DNA of 64,000 nucleotides from Aquidulcibacter paucihalophilus (GTDB taxonomy: Bacteria; Pseudomonadota; Alphaproteobacteria; Caulobacterales; Caulobacteraceae), in assembly GCA_030285985.1 (NCBI GenBank), contig CP127384.1:1972501-2036500 (forward strand), written 5' to 3'. The position numbers and the translations under genes are program-made. Under the pieces are notes generated by a model. That model ran no database searches and was not told where the DNA came from. It saw only the letters and a list, made by a program, of their open reading frames with translations. Positions 28,743 through 41,298 of the stretch are shown here, piece after piece (the stretch's first letter is position 1; each line of letters opens with the position of its first letter).

Positions 28743-28780
28743 ACGGCCCCGGCGAGCGATCGCCGGGGCCGTTTTCGTTC
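28743..28780. terminator. Bidirectional intrinsic terminator
   Basis: A perfect 13-bp stem (28743-28755 with 28760-28772), loop GCGA, then TTTTCGTT on the plus strand. It ends the M13 peptidase transcript and lies immediately before the stop of the convergent DUF1275 gene. Confidence 0.9.
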
Positions 28781-29429
28781 AGGGACGCCGGGCCCTCGCT
28801 TCCGCCCCGGCCACCAGCAGGGCGAGGACCGACACGACCCCGAAGGCCGGCCACAACGCCAGGACGTCAAAGCGCAGGAAACTGACCGCCCCGATCGCCC
28901 CGCCGGTCGCCAGCCCCAGCCACAGCATCAGGAACGGGACCCAGTCCCAGCGCGCGCCGCCATGCAGGGCGGTGGCGATCCGCTGGCCCATCCGGACCAG
29001 GGTGCCGGTCATATAGGTCAGGCCGACCCCGACATCGCCCTGGCGCTGGAACACGGCGTTCTCCACGCCCATGGCCATGACCACGGCCACCATGCCCAGC
29101 TCGCGCCAGCCGGCGGTGCACAGGCCCGCGCCGGTCAGCAGCAGGACCGCCTCAACCGCCAGCACAGCCGACCGCCGTTCCTCGCCGAAGCGCCGCGCAA
29201 CGGTCGCACCCGCGACCACCCCGACCACGAACAGGGCGATCAGCCCGAAGGCGATCGCCGCCTGGTCCCATTCCCCCAGCGCCAGGCCGACGCCCAGCCG
29301 GGTAGAGTTGCCGCTCATGAAGGAGACGAAGAAGCCGCCCAGGGTCATGAACCCCACGGCGTCGACATAGCCGGCGAGGGCCGACAGGGTCGCGGCCAGC
29401 ATCACGCCCTTGCGGCTGTAGTCCTTCAC
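28779..29429 (-). CDS. DUF1275 (YoaK-like) membrane protein
   Basis: 216-residue polytopic inner-membrane protein with about six hydrophobic segments. The DUF1275 signatures are ALAGYVDAVGFMTLGGFF, FMSGNSTRLG and a mid-protein ENAVFQRQGDVGVGLTYMTGTLVR. The function of the family is not established; a transporter-like role is often suggested. It is expressed on its own between the terminators of ndk and the M13 peptidase gene. Confidence 0.9.
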   Translation of the reverse strand: MKDYSRKGVMLAATLSALAGYVDAVGFMTLGGFFVSFMSGNSTRLGVGLALGEWDQAAIAFGLIALFVVGVVAGATVARRFGEERRSAVLAVEAVLLLTGAGLCTAGWRELGMVAVVMAMGVENAVFQRQGDVGVGLTYMTGTLVRMGQRIATALHGGARWDWVPFLMLWLGLATGGAIGAVSFLRFDVLALWPAFGVVSVLALLVAGAEARARRP

Positions 29430-29466
29430 GGCGATTCCCCGTTGAAGTCCCAGCCTGACACGAAAA

Positions 29467-29492
29467 CGGCCGGATCGTCACCGATCCGGCCG
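29467..29492 (-). terminator. Intrinsic terminator of ndk
   Basis: A perfect 11-bp stem (29467-29477 with 29482-29492) with a four-base loop. On the minus strand it is followed by TTTTCG, 26 bases after the ndk stop. It lies between ndk and the DUF1275 gene. Confidence 0.85.
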
Positions 29493-29517
29493 CCGTCAGT
29501 CGATTTGGCCAGAGGCC

Positions 29518-29937
29518 TTAGCCGACGATCTGGTCGTCCGTGAAGAACTGGGCGATCTCGATGCCGGCGTTCTCGAGGCTGTCCGAGCCGTGGACCGAGT
29601 TTTCACCGATCGACAGGGCGAACAGCTTGCGGATCGTGCCGTCAGCCGCGTCCTTCGGGTTGGTGGCGCCCATGACTTCGCGATAAGCAGCGACGGCGTT
29701 CGGGCCTTCCAAGACCTGAACGACGACCGGCTCGGCGGTCATCTGGCCGACCAGCTCGCCGTAGAACGGGCGCTCGGCGTGGACTTCGTAGAATTTCTTG
29801 GCTTGCGCGTCGGTCAGATGCACGCGGCGCTGGGCCACGATGCGCAGGCCGGCGCCCTCGATCACGGCGTTGATCGCGCCGGTCAGGTTGCGGCGCGTGG
29901 CGTCGGGCTTGATGATCGAGAAGGTGCGTTCGGTCAT
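29518..29937 (-). CDS. ndk: Nucleoside diphosphate kinase
   Basis: Transfers the terminal phosphate between nucleoside di- and triphosphates through a phosphohistidine. The 139-residue product has the N-terminal [15 protein letters not shown] and the active-site [12 protein letters not shown], with the catalytic histidine at about residue 116. The start at 29937 was chosen over the open frame upstream because it gives the exact family N-terminus. A GCTATA promoter lies about 40 bases upstream, and a terminator follows. Confidence 0.98.
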   Translation of the reverse strand: MTERTFSIIKPDATRRNLTGAINAVIEGAGLRIVAQRRVHLTDAQAKKFYEVHAERPFYGELVGQMTAEPVVVQVLEGPNAVAAYREVMGATNPKDAADGTIRKLFALSIGENSVHGSDSLENAGIEIAQFFTDDQIVG

Positions 29938-29976
29938 GGGAGTGACTTCTTGTTGGGAGATTGAAGGTCGCGGGCT

Positions 29977-30003
29977 TATAGCGGCGCCCTCCCCGGTTTC
30001 CAA
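29977..30003 (-). promoter_or_regulatory. Promoter of ndk
   Basis: On the minus strand, TTGGAA (29998-30003) and GCTATA (29977-29982) are 15 bases apart. The spacing is short, but the -10 box is identical to those before guaB, rnd and yjhX. The mRNA would have a leader of about 30 bases. Confidence 0.5.
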
Positions 30004-30081
30004 CCGCCACACAATTTTGCCTCTTTCGCGCGCCGCAAGGCGGTTCGATGCGTCAGCGGCCGCCCGAGATTACGACCGACC

Positions 30082-31971
30082 ATGCTCCAGATCACCGACC
30101 TGACCTTCAACGCCTGGGGCCGCAAATTCCTCGAGGACGCCTCCGTCTCCCTGCCGCCCGGCGCCAAGGCCGGTCTGGTGGGCCGCAACGGCATTGGCAA
30201 ATCGACCCTGTTCAAGCTGATCCTCGGCGAACTGGCCGCCGGCGGCGACGAGATCAGCCTGCCCAAGACGGCCCGCATCGGCTCGGTCGACCAGGAACAC
30301 CCGGCCACCTCGGTCAGCGTTCTCGAGACCATTCTCGAGGCCGATGAGGAGCGCCACAGCCTGCTGGGCCGGCTCGAGACCGCCGAGCCGGAGGAGATGG
30401 GCGAGATCTGGACCCGCCTGATCGAGATCGACGCCGACGCCGCCCCCGCGCGCGCAGCCGAAATCCTCGTCGGCCTCGGCTTCGACCATGACAACCAGCA
30501 GCGGCCCATGTCGGAATTTTCCGGCGGCTGGCGGATGCGCGTGGCCCTGGCGGCGGCCCTGTTCGCCGAGCCGGACATGCTGCTGCTCGACGAACCGACC
30601 AACTACCTCGATCTGGAAGGCGCCCTGTGGCTCGAGGCGCGGCTGAAGAAATACCCGCACACCGCCCTGATCATCTCCCACGACCGCGAGATGCTGAACG
30701 AGGTCTGCACCCACATCCTGCACCTCGCGAACCGCAATCTGACCCTCTACACGGGCAACTACGACCAGTTCGAAAAGGCCCGCGCCGAAAAGGCCCGCCT
30801 GCAGCTGTCGGCCAAGGCCAAGCAGGACGCCGAGCGCGCCCACCTGCAGGCCTTCGTCGACCGCTTCAAGGCCAAGGCCTCCAAGGCCGCCCAGGCCCAG
30901 TCGCGCATGAAGCGGCTGGCCAAGATGCAGCCCGTGGCCACCACCATCGAGGAGCGCGTCGCCCCCTTCATCCTGCCGTCGCCGCCCCGTCCGCTGGCAC
31001 CGCCGCTGATCCGGCTGGAGCGCGCCAATGTCGGCTATGAGACCGGCAGGCCGATCCTGCGGAACCTGAACCTGCGCATGGACCTCGACGACCGCATCGG
31101 CCTGCTGGGCGTCAACGGCGCCGGCAAGTCGACCTTCGCCAAGATGATCGCCGGGGCCCTGAGCGTCTCGGACGGCGAACTGCACCGCGACCGCAAGATG
31201 CGGGTGGGCTGGTTCCACCAGCACCAGATCGAGGCCATGGACCCGACGGACACGCCGCTGGAGATCATCCGCCGCGCCATGCCCGAGGCCTCCGAGAGCA
31301 GCCGCCGCTCGAAACTGGCCCAATGGGGCCTGGGCTATGAGAAGCAGGAAACCACGGTCGCCAGCCTCTCCGGCGGCGAGCGCGCCCGCCTGCTGCTCAA
31401 CCAGGTGGCCATGGACGCGCCCCACGTCCTGATCCTCGACGAACCGACCAACCACCTCGATATCGACAGCCGCCGCGCCCTGCTCGACGCCCTCAACGAA
31501 TATTCGGGGGCCGTCATCCTGATCACCCACGACCGCTCGCTGATGGAGATGGTCGCCGACCGCCTGTGGCTGGCCGCCGACGGGACGGTGAAGCCCTTCG
31601 AGGGCGACATGGACGACTACGCCAAATTCGTCCTCGACCGCGCCAAGGCGGCCGCGGTCAAGCCGAGCCAGATCAAGGACGAGGCGGTTGCCACCGCCGC
31701 GCCCGCATCGAACAACAAGGGCAAGAAGAACGAAAAGAAGTCAGGCCCTTCGCCCTCGACCCTGCGCCATGCGGTCAAGAAGGCCGAAGAACGTATGGCC
31801 CAGCTGACCGCCGAGATCGCCCGCATCGACGACGACATGGCCAATGCCTCAGTCAGCAACCCCAAGGCCCTGGAAGGCCTGACGCGTGCCCGCGCCAAGA
31901 CCCAGTCCGACCTCGACGCAGCAGAAACGGCCTGGGTGGCGGCGGAGGAAGCCCTGGCGGAGGTCAGCTGA
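30082..31971 (+). CDS. ABC-F family ATPase
   Basis: 629-residue protein with two ABC domains and no membrane part, of the ABC-F class that acts on ribosomes. Walker A motifs are GRNGIGKST and GVNGAGKST. Signature motifs are FSGGWRMRV and [10 protein letters not shown], and both Walker B sites read LLLDEPTN or LILDEPTN. The interdomain linker (about residues 225-310) is Lys/Arg/Ala-rich and helical, as in ABC-F proteins. A C-terminal Lys-rich coiled-coil tail (about 545-625) resembles the YheS/Uup type. The DUF2164 gene starts one base after the stop. Confidence 0.93.
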   Translation: MLQITDLTFNAWGRKFLEDASVSLPPGAKAGLVGRNGIGKSTLFKLILGELAAGGDEISLPKTARIGSVDQEHPATSVSVLETILEADEERHSLLGRLETAEPEEMGEIWTRLIEIDADAAPARAAEILVGLGFDHDNQQRPMSEFSGGWRMRVALAAALFAEPDMLLLDEPTNYLDLEGALWLEARLKKYPHTALIISHDREMLNEVCTHILHLANRNLTLYTGNYDQFEKARAEKARLQLSAKAKQDAERAHLQAFVDRFKAKASKAAQAQSRMKRLAKMQPVATTIEERVAPFILPSPPRPLAPPLIRLERANVGYETGRPILRNLNLRMDLDDRIGLLGVNGAGKSTFAKMIAGALSVSDGELHRDRKMRVGWFHQHQIEAMDPTDTPLEIIRRAMPEASESSRRSKLAQWGLGYEKQETTVASLSGGERARLLLNQVAMDAPHVLILDEPTNHLDIDSRRALLDALNEYSGAVILITHDRSLMEMVADRLWLAADGTVKPFEGDMDDYAKFVLDRAKAAAVKPSQIKDEAVATAAPASNNKGKKNEKKSGPSPSTLRHAVKKAEERMAQLTAEIARIDDDMANASVSNPKALEGLTRARAKTQSDLDAAETAWVAAEEALAEVS

Positions 31972-31972
31972 G

Positions 31973-32212
31973 ATGAAGCCGATCCAGTTCAGCCGCGAGG
32001 AGACCGCTGACATCACCGCGAAGCTGCGGGGGTATTTCCGCGACGAGCTGGAAATGGACCTCGCCGCCCTGCCTGCGGAGCTGCTGCTCGATTTTCTGGG
32101 CCGGGAGATCGGCCCGTTCTTCTACAACCGCGCCGTCTATGACGCCCAGGCGGTGGTGGCGAAGAAGGCCGAAGACATCAACGAAGCCCTCGCGGGTCTG
32201 GAGCGCAGCTAG
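31973..32212 (+). CDS. DUF2164 family small protein
   Basis: 79-residue cytoplasmic protein matching the DUF2164 pattern: an N-terminal [21 protein letters not shown], then [25 protein letters not shown]. Its function is unknown. The start at 31973 follows the ABC-F stop by one base, so it is translated from the same mRNA. The longer frame from 31886 only overlaps the ABC-F tail and was not used. It may be a partner of the ABC-F protein by context alone. Confidence 0.85.
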   Translation: MKPIQFSREETADITAKLRGYFRDELEMDLAALPAELLLDFLGREIGPFFYNRAVYDAQAVVAKKAEDINEALAGLERS

Positions 32213-32268
32213 GCCTGCATCACAGTTCGCTACTTCCGGATGCCGGAAAGCGGCATACTTGCGAATCC

Positions 32269-34146
<1,878 letters not shown>

Positions 34147-34147
34147 C

Positions 34148-34336
34148 CTAGCCGGCGGCGGGCAGGCACATCTCGATCACCTGACCGACGATCCGGGACT
34201 GGCGTAGCGGTCCCAGGACGGGATCCTGCTCCGGCGGAACCACCAGCAAGAGAAAGAGCACCGCGGACTGGGCAAGGACGACCAGGGCGAGGACGCCGAT
34301 CAGCGTGGGTGACAAACCGGGCCGGCGCGCCTTCAT
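34148..34336 (-). CDS. Small single-pass membrane protein of unknown function
   Basis: 62 residues with a basic start (MKARRPGL) followed by one strongly hydrophobic segment (about residues 10-33) and a short polar tail. A GGGGGG-AATTCC Shine-Dalgarno lies directly upstream, which supports translation. The stop is one base after the convergent mutL stop. There is no recognisable family. A short ORF like this could still be spurious, so confidence is moderate. Confidence 0.5.
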   Translation of the reverse strand: MKARRPGLSPTLIGVLALVVLAQSAVLFLLLVVPPEQDPVLGPLRQSRIVGQVIEMCLPAAG

Positions 34337-34493
34337 GGAATTCCCCCCATCGCTGATACCGACGGTATGTCGCCCCGTGGGGCGCTTGCAAGTCCGCCCG
34401 GCCTGACCTGATCTGACCCTTGCGATCAGGGGACCCGCGCTTCGACCGCCCCTCCGGCGGCGGCAAGTCAGGCGCCTAGCCCACCCCTGCCGC

Positions 34494-34521
34494 TTGGCCC
34501 CGGACGCCGTTTCACGCTATA
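34494..34521 (+). promoter_or_regulatory. Promoter of yjhX
   Basis: TTGGCC (34494-34499) and GCTATA (34516-34521) are 16 bases apart. Transcription would start near 34528 and leave a leader of about 150 bases before the yjhX start, which is long for this window. Confidence 0.6.
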
Positions 34522-34527
34522 GGGCGA

Positions 34528-34678
34528 CGTCCAAACCCCGGGGTCATCCCGACAGGAAGCCTATGTCCGAGATTGCGCGAAAGGCCTGAGGCCTCTCACT
34601 GCGCTGAGAAGAGCCTCTGATCCACCCGTCGGCGTGACTGCGCCGGCGAGCGTCATCACGCCTTTCGGATATCTCACA
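34528..34678 (+). promoter_or_regulatory. Structured 5' leader of yjhX
   Basis: The 342-base gap from 34337 to 34678 holds the promoter and this leader. An imperfect stem pairs 34588-34597 with 34606-34617. Further down, two hairpins compete: GTCGGCG (34628-34634) with CGCCGGC (34641-34647), or GGCGTGA (34631-34637) with TCACGCC (34656-34662), the latter followed by TTTCGG. Such alternatives are typical of attenuators or riboswitches. No known class was recognised. Confidence 0.45.
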
Positions 34679-34954
34679 ATGAACATCTCCCGAGCGGAGC
34701 AGCGCACGCTGCACGCCCTGGCACAGGGCGGCGCGATCGTCCTCGAACGCGACGTCGACGGCCGCATCCTGCGCGCCGACTGTTTCACCCGCGACGGCTT
34801 CCTGCTGACCGACTGCAATCTGTCGGTCTGGAAGAAGTTGAAGACCAAGGGGCTGATCGCCTCGATCGGCGGAGGGCCCTACCGGGTCAACCGCGACGGC
34901 CTGGCGCGCATGCGCAGCCAGCTCGACAATCGTGTCTCAGCCCGCCGCTGGTAG
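34679..34954 (+). CDS. yjhX: YjhX family (UPF0386) protein
   Basis: 91-residue protein matching the YjhX/UPF0386 family almost from end to end: [17 protein letters not shown], the [12 protein letters not shown] block, [11 protein letters not shown] and [19 protein letters not shown]. coli YjhX is listed as a toxin of a toxin-antitoxin pair, but no antitoxin (YjhQ-like) gene is adjacent here, so a toxin role is doubtful. It has its own promoter and a structured leader. The last 18 bases overlap the convergent rsmD. Confidence 0.88.
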   Translation: MNISRAEQRTLHALAQGGAIVLERDVDGRILRADCFTRDGFLLTDCNLSVWKKLKTKGLIASIGGGPYRVNRDGLARMRSQLDNRVSARRW

Positions 34955-35512
34955 AACCCTGAGGAAAAGGACGCGCGCGGCGCCATAGTCGCGCGCGTCC
35001 AGCCGCTCATAGCCGGGCGTGTCGATTTCCGGCTCGTCCGAGCCGCGCTCGAACACCACGATGGCGCCGGGCTTCAGCCAGTTGCCTTCCAGCAGCCGCA
35101 GCAGCGTCTGTTCGCCAAGTCCCTTGCGATAGGGCGGATCGAGGAAGGCCATGTCGAAGGCCTCGCCGTCCGAACCGGGACGCGGCCCCAGGTCCGTGGC
35201 GCTGCGCCGGTGCACCCGCGTCCGGCCCATGACGTGATAGGCGTCGGCATTCTCGCGGATGGCCCCACGGGCCTCCTCATCCGTCTCGACGAACAGGGCG
35301 AAGGCGGCACCCCGGCTGATCGCCTCGAACCCGAGGGCGCCCGAGCCGGCGTACAGGTCCATGATCCGCATGCCGTCCAGCGGCTCGGCCCAGGCGGCAT
35401 GCTCCAGCACATTGAACACGGCCTGACGCGCGCGGTCGGATGTCGGGCGTGTGCCCTGCCCCTCCGGCGCGACGATGGTCCGGCCCTTCAGGCTTCCGGC
35501 GACGATCCGCAC
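34937..35512 (-). CDS. rsmD: 16S rRNA (guanine966-N2)-methyltransferase RsmD
   Basis: SAM-dependent N2-guanine methyltransferase of the small ribosomal subunit RNA. The 191-residue product has the RsmD N-terminus [27 protein letters not shown] split across its start, the SAM-binding [13 protein letters not shown] and the catalytic FLDPPY. It follows the pseudouridine synthase gene after three bases, as in many alphaproteobacteria, and the two probably form one operon. It overlaps yjhX tail to tail. Confidence 0.95.
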   Translation of the reverse strand: MRIVAGSLKGRTIVAPEGQGTRPTSDRARQAVFNVLEHAAWAEPLDGMRIMDLYAGSGALGFEAISRGAAFALFVETDEEARGAIRENADAYHVMGRTRVHRRSATDLGPRPGSDGEAFDMAFLDPPYRKGLGEQTLLRLLEGNWLKPGAIVVFERGSDEPEIDTPGYERLDARDYGAARVLFLRVLPAAG

Positions 35513-35515
35513 GGA

Positions 35516-37009
<1,494 letters not shown>

Positions 37010-37021
<12 letters not shown>

Positions 37022-37495
37022 GATGAGCGGTTCATGCACATGGCCTTGGCGTGTGCGCAAGCGGCGGCGGACTCGGGAGAGACTCCCGTGGGCTGTGTGA
37101 TCGTCGACGAATCGACCGGCGAGGTCGTCTCGGAGGGCATGAACGGCCCCATCGGCGCCCATGACCCCACCGCCCACGCCGAGATCGTCGCCCTGCGCGC
37201 CGCCGCCGCGAAACTCGGAAACTACCGTCTCACCGGCCTGACCCTCTATGTGACGCTCGAGCCCTGCGCCATGTGCGCCGGGGCCATCAGCCACGCCCGT
37301 ATCGGCCGGGTGGTCTGGGGCGCGGACGATCCCAAGGGCGGCGCGGTCGCCCACGGTCCCCGATTTTTCGACCAGCCGACCTGCCACTGGAAGCCCGCCT
37401 TCGAAGGCGGGGTCCTGGCCGCAGAGGGCGGAGACATCCTGCGCGCCTTCTTCCGCGCCCGGCGCAAGGGAACAGCGGCACCCGACGCACGTTAG
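37010..37495 (+). CDS. tadA: tRNA-specific adenosine deaminase TadA
   Basis: Deaminates A34 to inosine in tRNA-Arg(ACG). The 161-residue product has the zinc-binding and catalytic HAEIVALR and EPCAMCAGAI, and RIGRVVWGADDPKGGA, which is close to E. coli TadA. ATG 37010 gives MAGHDERFMHMALACAQ; ATG 37034 and 37040 are alternatives. With 37010 the start lies inside the divergent pseudouridine synthase gene, overlapping it by 12 bases. No obvious Shine-Dalgarno is seen, so either the true start is further downstream or the message is leaderless. Confidence 0.95.
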
Positions 37496-37534
37496 TCCGC
37501 CGGGCCTTACGGCACCGCTTGTTCGAGAGTCCGC

Positions 37535-37948
37535 ATGAAGCGCCTGACCGCCACCGTCATTGTCGTCCTGACCGGTCTCGCGACCGCCGCCTGCGGCCAG
37601 GAGCCGGCACAGGCGCCGACGGACGGTGATTCGGTGCGCCAACGGGCCCAGGAAGCCCAGACCGCACGGCGCCGCACCGGGGCGGAAGCCCAGGACCGCG
37701 CCCTGAACCGCGTCATCCGCACCGTCTATCTGTGCAACAACAGCGAACGCCTGTCGGTGGATTTCGACAACCCGCGCCAGATGGCGACCGTCCGCAACTC
37801 CAGCGGCGAGGCCGTGGACCTGTACCAGGAACGCGCCGCCGACGGCATCTGGTACAAGGCCTCGGGCTATGAGCTGCGCGGCAAGGGCGTGATGGCCACC
37901 TGGACTTCGGACGGCCGCCCGCCGACCGACTGCCGGGCCGTCGACTAG
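37535..37948 (+). CDS. MliC-like lysozyme-inhibitor family lipoprotein
   Basis: 137 residues with a signal peptide whose ATAAC end resembles a lipobox, so it is probably a lipoprotein. The C-terminal half has the MliC/PliC pattern: VYLCNNSERLSVDFDN, an ATVRNSSGEAVDLYQ strand pair, GIWYKASGYELRGKG and a final cysteine in TDCRA that would pair with YLC. MliC proteins bind and inhibit C-type lysozyme in the periplasm. Its stop is shared (CTAG) with the convergent acetyltransferase gene. The lipobox is imperfect, so anchoring is less sure than the domain. Confidence 0.8.
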   Translation: MKRLTATVIVVLTGLATAACGQEPAQAPTDGDSVRQRAQEAQTARRRTGAEAQDRALNRVIRTVYLCNNSERLSVDFDNPRQMATVRNSSGEAVDLYQERAADGIWYKASGYELRGKGVMATWTSDGRPPTDCRAVD

Positions 37949-38532
37949 CCGAACGCCGCCAGTCGCGCCTCCAGCCGCGCACGGACCTCGGGCCAGTCGT
38001 CGTCGAGGACCGCGAACTGGGCGGTATCCCGGATCCGGCCCTTGAAGGTGATCTTGTGCTTGCGCAGCACGCCCTCGTCGCGGGCCCCGAGCTTGCGGAT
38101 CGCGGCCTGGCTACCGGGGTTGATCGCGTCGGTGAGAATCTCGACCCGCACCGCACCGCCTTCGAACGCATGGCCCAGCAGCAGCCGCTTGCACGACGGA
38201 TTGACCGCTCCGCCACGCGCCTCGGGCCGGTAGAAGGTCGAGCCGATCTCGCAGCGACGATACTCCGGCTTGATCTCATAGAGGCTGGTCGTCCCGACGA
38301 TGGCACCGTCACTCAACCGACGAACCGCCCAGGCGATGCGGGTCCCCTGCTCCATCGCCTTGAGCGCCGAGCGCCACCAGCCCTCGAAATGCGGACCGTA
38401 GCCGGCGGCGACCATGACGTCCCAGGACGCCGCGTCGCAATCGAGGGCGCCGCGCATCTCGTCTTCCAGCGCGGCCGTCAGAGGCTCAAGCCGGACAAAG
38501 CGGTTCTCGAGTGGGACGGTGTCCAGACGCAT
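37945..38532 (-). CDS. GNAT family N-acetyltransferase
   Basis: 195-residue GNAT protein of the RimJ/RimL type. The N-terminus LENRFVRLEPLTAALEDEM is typical. IVGTTSLYEIKPEYRRCEIGSTFYRP leads to the acetyl-CoA-binding region, and EILTDAINPGSQAAIRKLGARDEG follows. The substrate cannot be predicted. A GTG at 38538 overlaps the aroB stop as GTGA and could be the start, adding two residues. It is the last gene after aroK and aroB; its stop shares CTAG with the MliC gene. Confidence 0.85.
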   Translation of the reverse strand: MRLDTVPLENRFVRLEPLTAALEDEMRGALDCDAASWDVMVAAGYGPHFEGWWRSALKAMEQGTRIAWAVRRLSDGAIVGTTSLYEIKPEYRRCEIGSTFYRPEARGGAVNPSCKRLLLGHAFEGGAVRVEILTDAINPGSQAAIRKLGARDEGVLRKHKITFKGRIRDTAQFAVLDDDWPEVRARLEARLAAFG

Positions 38533-38534
38533 CT

Positions 38535-39641
38535 TCACGTCGCGCCTTCCGTCACCAGGAAGTCCGCGAGGACCCCGGGGTCGACGGCCTTGTCGACGAA
38601 GGCGTCGCCGATCGACCGGGCGAGGATCAGGGTCAGACGCCCACCCTCCGCCTTCTTGTCGCCCGCCATACGCTTGACCAGCGCCTCGGCGGAGAAGGCT
38701 CCGACATCCGCCAGCCGGGCCGGCAGACCGGCGGCGGCGGTGACCTGTTCCACCCGGTCGGCCACGCTTCCCTCGCAGAGGCCGGTGGCCGCGGAAAAGC
38801 GGAAGGCCATGGCGCATCCCAGCGCCACCGCCTCGCCGTGGGTGATCCTGGTCTCGTCGAAGCCCAGCTCGGCCTCGATAGCGTGGCCGAAGGTGTGGCC
38901 GAGGTTCAGCAGGGCGCGCCGCCCGGCCTCCTTCTCGTCCTCGCCGACGATGGCGCTCTTGATCTCGACCGATCGTTCGACCGCACGAGTCAGGGCGGCC
39001 TGGTCGCCGGTCGCGCCCACGGCCCCCTCGCCTGCCAGCCAGTCGAAGAAGCCCGCGTCGCAGATCAGGCCGTGCTTCAGCACCTCGGCCCAGCCGGACC
39101 GCAGCTGGCGGGACGGCAGGGTCGCCAGCAGGTCGATGTCGGCAATCACCAGCCGGGGCTGGTGGAAGGCCCCGACCAGATTCTTGCCGCGGGGCGTATC
39201 GATCGCCGTCTTGCCGCCGACCGAGGAATCGACCTGGGCCAGCAAGGTCGTGGGCACCTGCACGAAATCGATCCCACGCATGAACAGGGCCGCGGCCAGA
39301 CCCGCCAGGTCACCGACCACGCCGCCGCCGAGTGCCACGATCAGGTCGCGCCGGTCGAGACCGAAGGCCAGCAGCCGATCGATCACCCGCTCCAGCTCGG
39401 CGAAGGATTTCGAGGCCTCACCCGGCGGCACGGTCAGCAGCCGGGCGCGGACCCCCGCGGCCTCCAGCGCCGCCAGGACCGCCGGTCCGTGCAGGGCGGC
39501 GACGGTCTCGTCCGTAACGACCACCGTCCGATGTTTGGCGAGGCCGGCGATCCGTCGGCCCAGATCGGGCAGCAGACCGCGGCCGATAACGACGTCATAA
39601 GGCTGAAAGCCGTCGCCCGAGACCGGAATGACTGTGTTCAT
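38535..39641 (-). CDS. aroB: 3-dehydroquinate synthase
   Basis: Second step of the shikimate pathway: converts DAHP to 3-dehydroquinate with NAD and a metal. The 368-residue product has [38 protein letters not shown] and the metal-binding region [16 protein letters not shown]. It overlaps aroK by ATGA, the conserved aroK-aroB order. The DHQ synthase and shikimate kinase genes are co-transcribed, and the acetyltransferase gene follows. Confidence 0.97.
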   Translation of the reverse strand: MNTVIPVSGDGFQPYDVVIGRGLLPDLGRRIAGLAKHRTVVVTDETVAALHGPAVLAALEAAGVRARLLTVPPGEASKSFAELERVIDRLLAFGLDRRDLIVALGGGVVGDLAGLAAALFMRGIDFVQVPTTLLAQVDSSVGGKTAIDTPRGKNLVGAFHQPRLVIADIDLLATLPSRQLRSGWAEVLKHGLICDAGFFDWLAGEGAVGATGDQAALTRAVERSVEIKSAIVGEDEKEAGRRALLNLGHTFGHAIEAELGFDETRITHGEAVALGCAMAFRFSAATGLCEGSVADRVEQVTAAAGLPARLADVGAFSAEALVKRMAGDKKAEGGRLTLILARSIGDAFVDKAVDPGVLADFLVTEGAT

Positions 39642-40204
39642 ACCGCCGCCTCGGTCCAGTAGGCTTCCAGCGCCCGCACAATGCCCTCAACGGCCTCGCC
39701 ATGGGCCCCGCTGGCCACGTCCACCACGACGTCGGCACAGGCGTAGAAGGGATAGCGAACCTCCGCCATGGCCTTCAGCGCCTCGAGTGGATCGCGGCCC
39801 CGCAGCAAGGGCCGGGTGTCGCGACGCTGCACCCGGCTTGCCACCGTTTCGAGATCGGCCCGCATCCAGACGGTTACGGCGCGCGCCTTCAGCTCGGCCC
39901 GGGTTTCGGGATTGAGCACCGCGCCGCCGCCCGTCGCCAGGACCATCCGCGGGGCGTGCAGCAGCCGCTTCAGGACCCGCGCCTCGCCGGCCCGGAATTC
40001 CGACTCGCCGAGCTGGGCAAAGATTTCGGACACGGTCATGGCCGCCGCCGACTCGATTTCGATGTCGCCGTCCGCGAAGGGCAGACCCAGTCGTTTGGCC
40101 AGCCGGCGCCCCACCGTCGATTTGCCCACGCCCATCAGCCCGACCAGGGCTATGGTGCGCTCATGAACGGGAATCGGTGCGTCATCGATCGCCACGGGGC
40201 TCAT
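39638..40204 (-). CDS. aroK: Shikimate kinase
   Basis: Fifth step of the shikimate pathway: phosphorylates shikimate with ATP. The 188-residue product has the P-loop GLMGVGKST, the shikimate-binding [20 protein letters not shown] and TGGGAVLN segments and an RDTRPLL lid. A short N-terminal extension precedes the family core. ATG 40204 is used; a further ATG at 40258 would add 18 Pro/Ala-rich residues. It is divergent from xerD, and no clear promoter was seen between them. Confidence 0.95.
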   Translation of the reverse strand: MSPVAIDDAPIPVHERTIALVGLMGVGKSTVGRRLAKRLGLPFADGDIEIESAAAMTVSEIFAQLGESEFRAGEARVLKRLLHAPRMVLATGGGAVLNPETRAELKARAVTVWMRADLETVASRVQRRDTRPLLRGRDPLEALKAMAEVRYPFYACADVVVDVASGAHGEAVEGIVRALEAYWTEAAV

Positions 40205-40314
40205 GACCGGCCTCGCGGGAGGCGGCTGGACGGCGACAGAGCGGGCGGCGGCAGGCACGGCATGACCCCACCACCCTCTACACCAAGCGCCGACTTCGCA
40301 AAGCGCCGACGCGC

Positions 40315-41214
40315 ATGAGTACGCCCCAGGTCGAGGCCTTTCTGGAAATGATGGCGGTGGAGCGCGACGCCTCGCCCCATACGCTTTCCGCCTATGGCCG
40401 TGATCTGGCCGACGCCGAGGCAGGAATCGCGGGCGGCCTGATGACGGGCGACGAGGCCGGCGTCGAGGCCTGGTACGCCGATCTGGGCCGTCGCGGCCTG
40501 TCGCCGGCCACCCAGGCGCGGCGGCGATCGGCGGTGCGACAATTCTATCGTTTCGCGCTCGGCGAGGGCTGGCGCGCCGACGACCCCTCCCGGCGGCTGG
40601 ACGCCCCGAAGCAAGGCCGCAGCCTTCCCCGGACGCTCAGCGGCGACGAGGTGGAGCGGCTGCTGGCCGCCGCCGCGACCCACGACGGAGCCGCCGGCCT
40701 GCGGATGGTGGCGCTGGTAGAGCTCGCCTACGCCTCGGGCCTGCGGGTATCCGAACTGCTGGGGCTGAAGGTCGAGGCCGTGCGGCGCGACCCCGCCTTC
40801 CTGATCGTCCGCGGCAAGGGCGGCAAGGAACGACTGGCCCCGCTGAACGCCTCGGCCCGCGAGGCGGTGAAGGTCTGGCTGATCGCCCGGGACGCCGCCC
40901 GCCCGGAAAAGGCCCCCGACAGCCCGTGGCTGTTCCCCTCCGCCTCGGCCAGGGGTCACCTGACCCCACGCCGCTTCGCCCAGTTGCTGGATCAGGCCGC
41001 TCTCGACGCCGGCATCGACCCGGCCCGGGTCAGCCCCCACGTCCTGCGCCACGCTTTCGCCACCCATCTGCTGGAAGGCGGTGCCGATCTTCGGGTGGTC
41101 CAGACCCTGCTGGGCCACGCCGACATCGCCACCACCCAGATCTACACCCACGTCGCCACCGACCGTCTGGCGCAGGTCGTGCGTGACAAGCACCCGCTGG
41201 CGAGGGATGAATGA
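40315..41214 (+). CDS. xerD: Tyrosine recombinase XerD
   Basis: Site-specific tyrosine recombinase that with XerC resolves chromosome dimers at dif. The 299-residue product has the N-terminal SAM-like core-binding domain (LEMMAVERDASPHTLSAYGRDL) and the catalytic set: Arg in YASGLRVSELL, Lys in GKGGKER, HVLRH, LLGHADI and the nucleophile Tyr in TTQIYTHV. It is a chromosomal housekeeping gene here, with no nearby element that would suggest an integrase. It lies upstream of accA. Confidence 0.93.
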   Translation: MSTPQVEAFLEMMAVERDASPHTLSAYGRDLADAEAGIAGGLMTGDEAGVEAWYADLGRRGLSPATQARRRSAVRQFYRFALGEGWRADDPSRRLDAPKQGRSLPRTLSGDEVERLLAAAATHDGAAGLRMVALVELAYASGLRVSELLGLKVEAVRRDPAFLIVRGKGGKERLAPLNASAREAVKVWLIARDAARPEKAPDSPWLFPSASARGHLTPRRFAQLLDQAALDAGIDPARVSPHVLRHAFATHLLEGGADLRVVQTLLGHADIATTQIYTHVATDRLAQVVRDKHPLARDE

Positions 41215-41298
41215 ACCCGCGCTTGCTCCCCGGCGTTGACCTGACTAGGTTCCGCCGCCTTCCGATGCGCCACGCGGCGCGCCTGTTCCGGACGCCTT

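Noticed and set aside
26546..28870. 774-residue minus-strand frame
   Set aside because: Antisense to the clearly recognisable M13 peptidase; composition is that of a GC-rich shadow frame.
34601..34625. TPP riboswitch-like GCTGAGA...CTGATCC
   Set aside because: Only two short words match. The rest of the TPP core is absent and the downstream gene is not a thiamine gene.
34337..34678. tRNA or small known ncRNA in the gap before yjhX
   Set aside because: No TPsiC-arm-like GGTTCAAATCC sequence, no CCA end and no cloverleaf could be traced.
40315..41214. xerD as the integrase of a mobile island
   Set aside because: The sequence is that of housekeeping XerD, and neighbours are aroK and accA. No attachment repeats or phage genes were found.
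41215..41298. Promoter TTGACC before accA
   Set aside because: A -35-like hexamer is present, but no acceptable -10 box at 16-18 bases was found.
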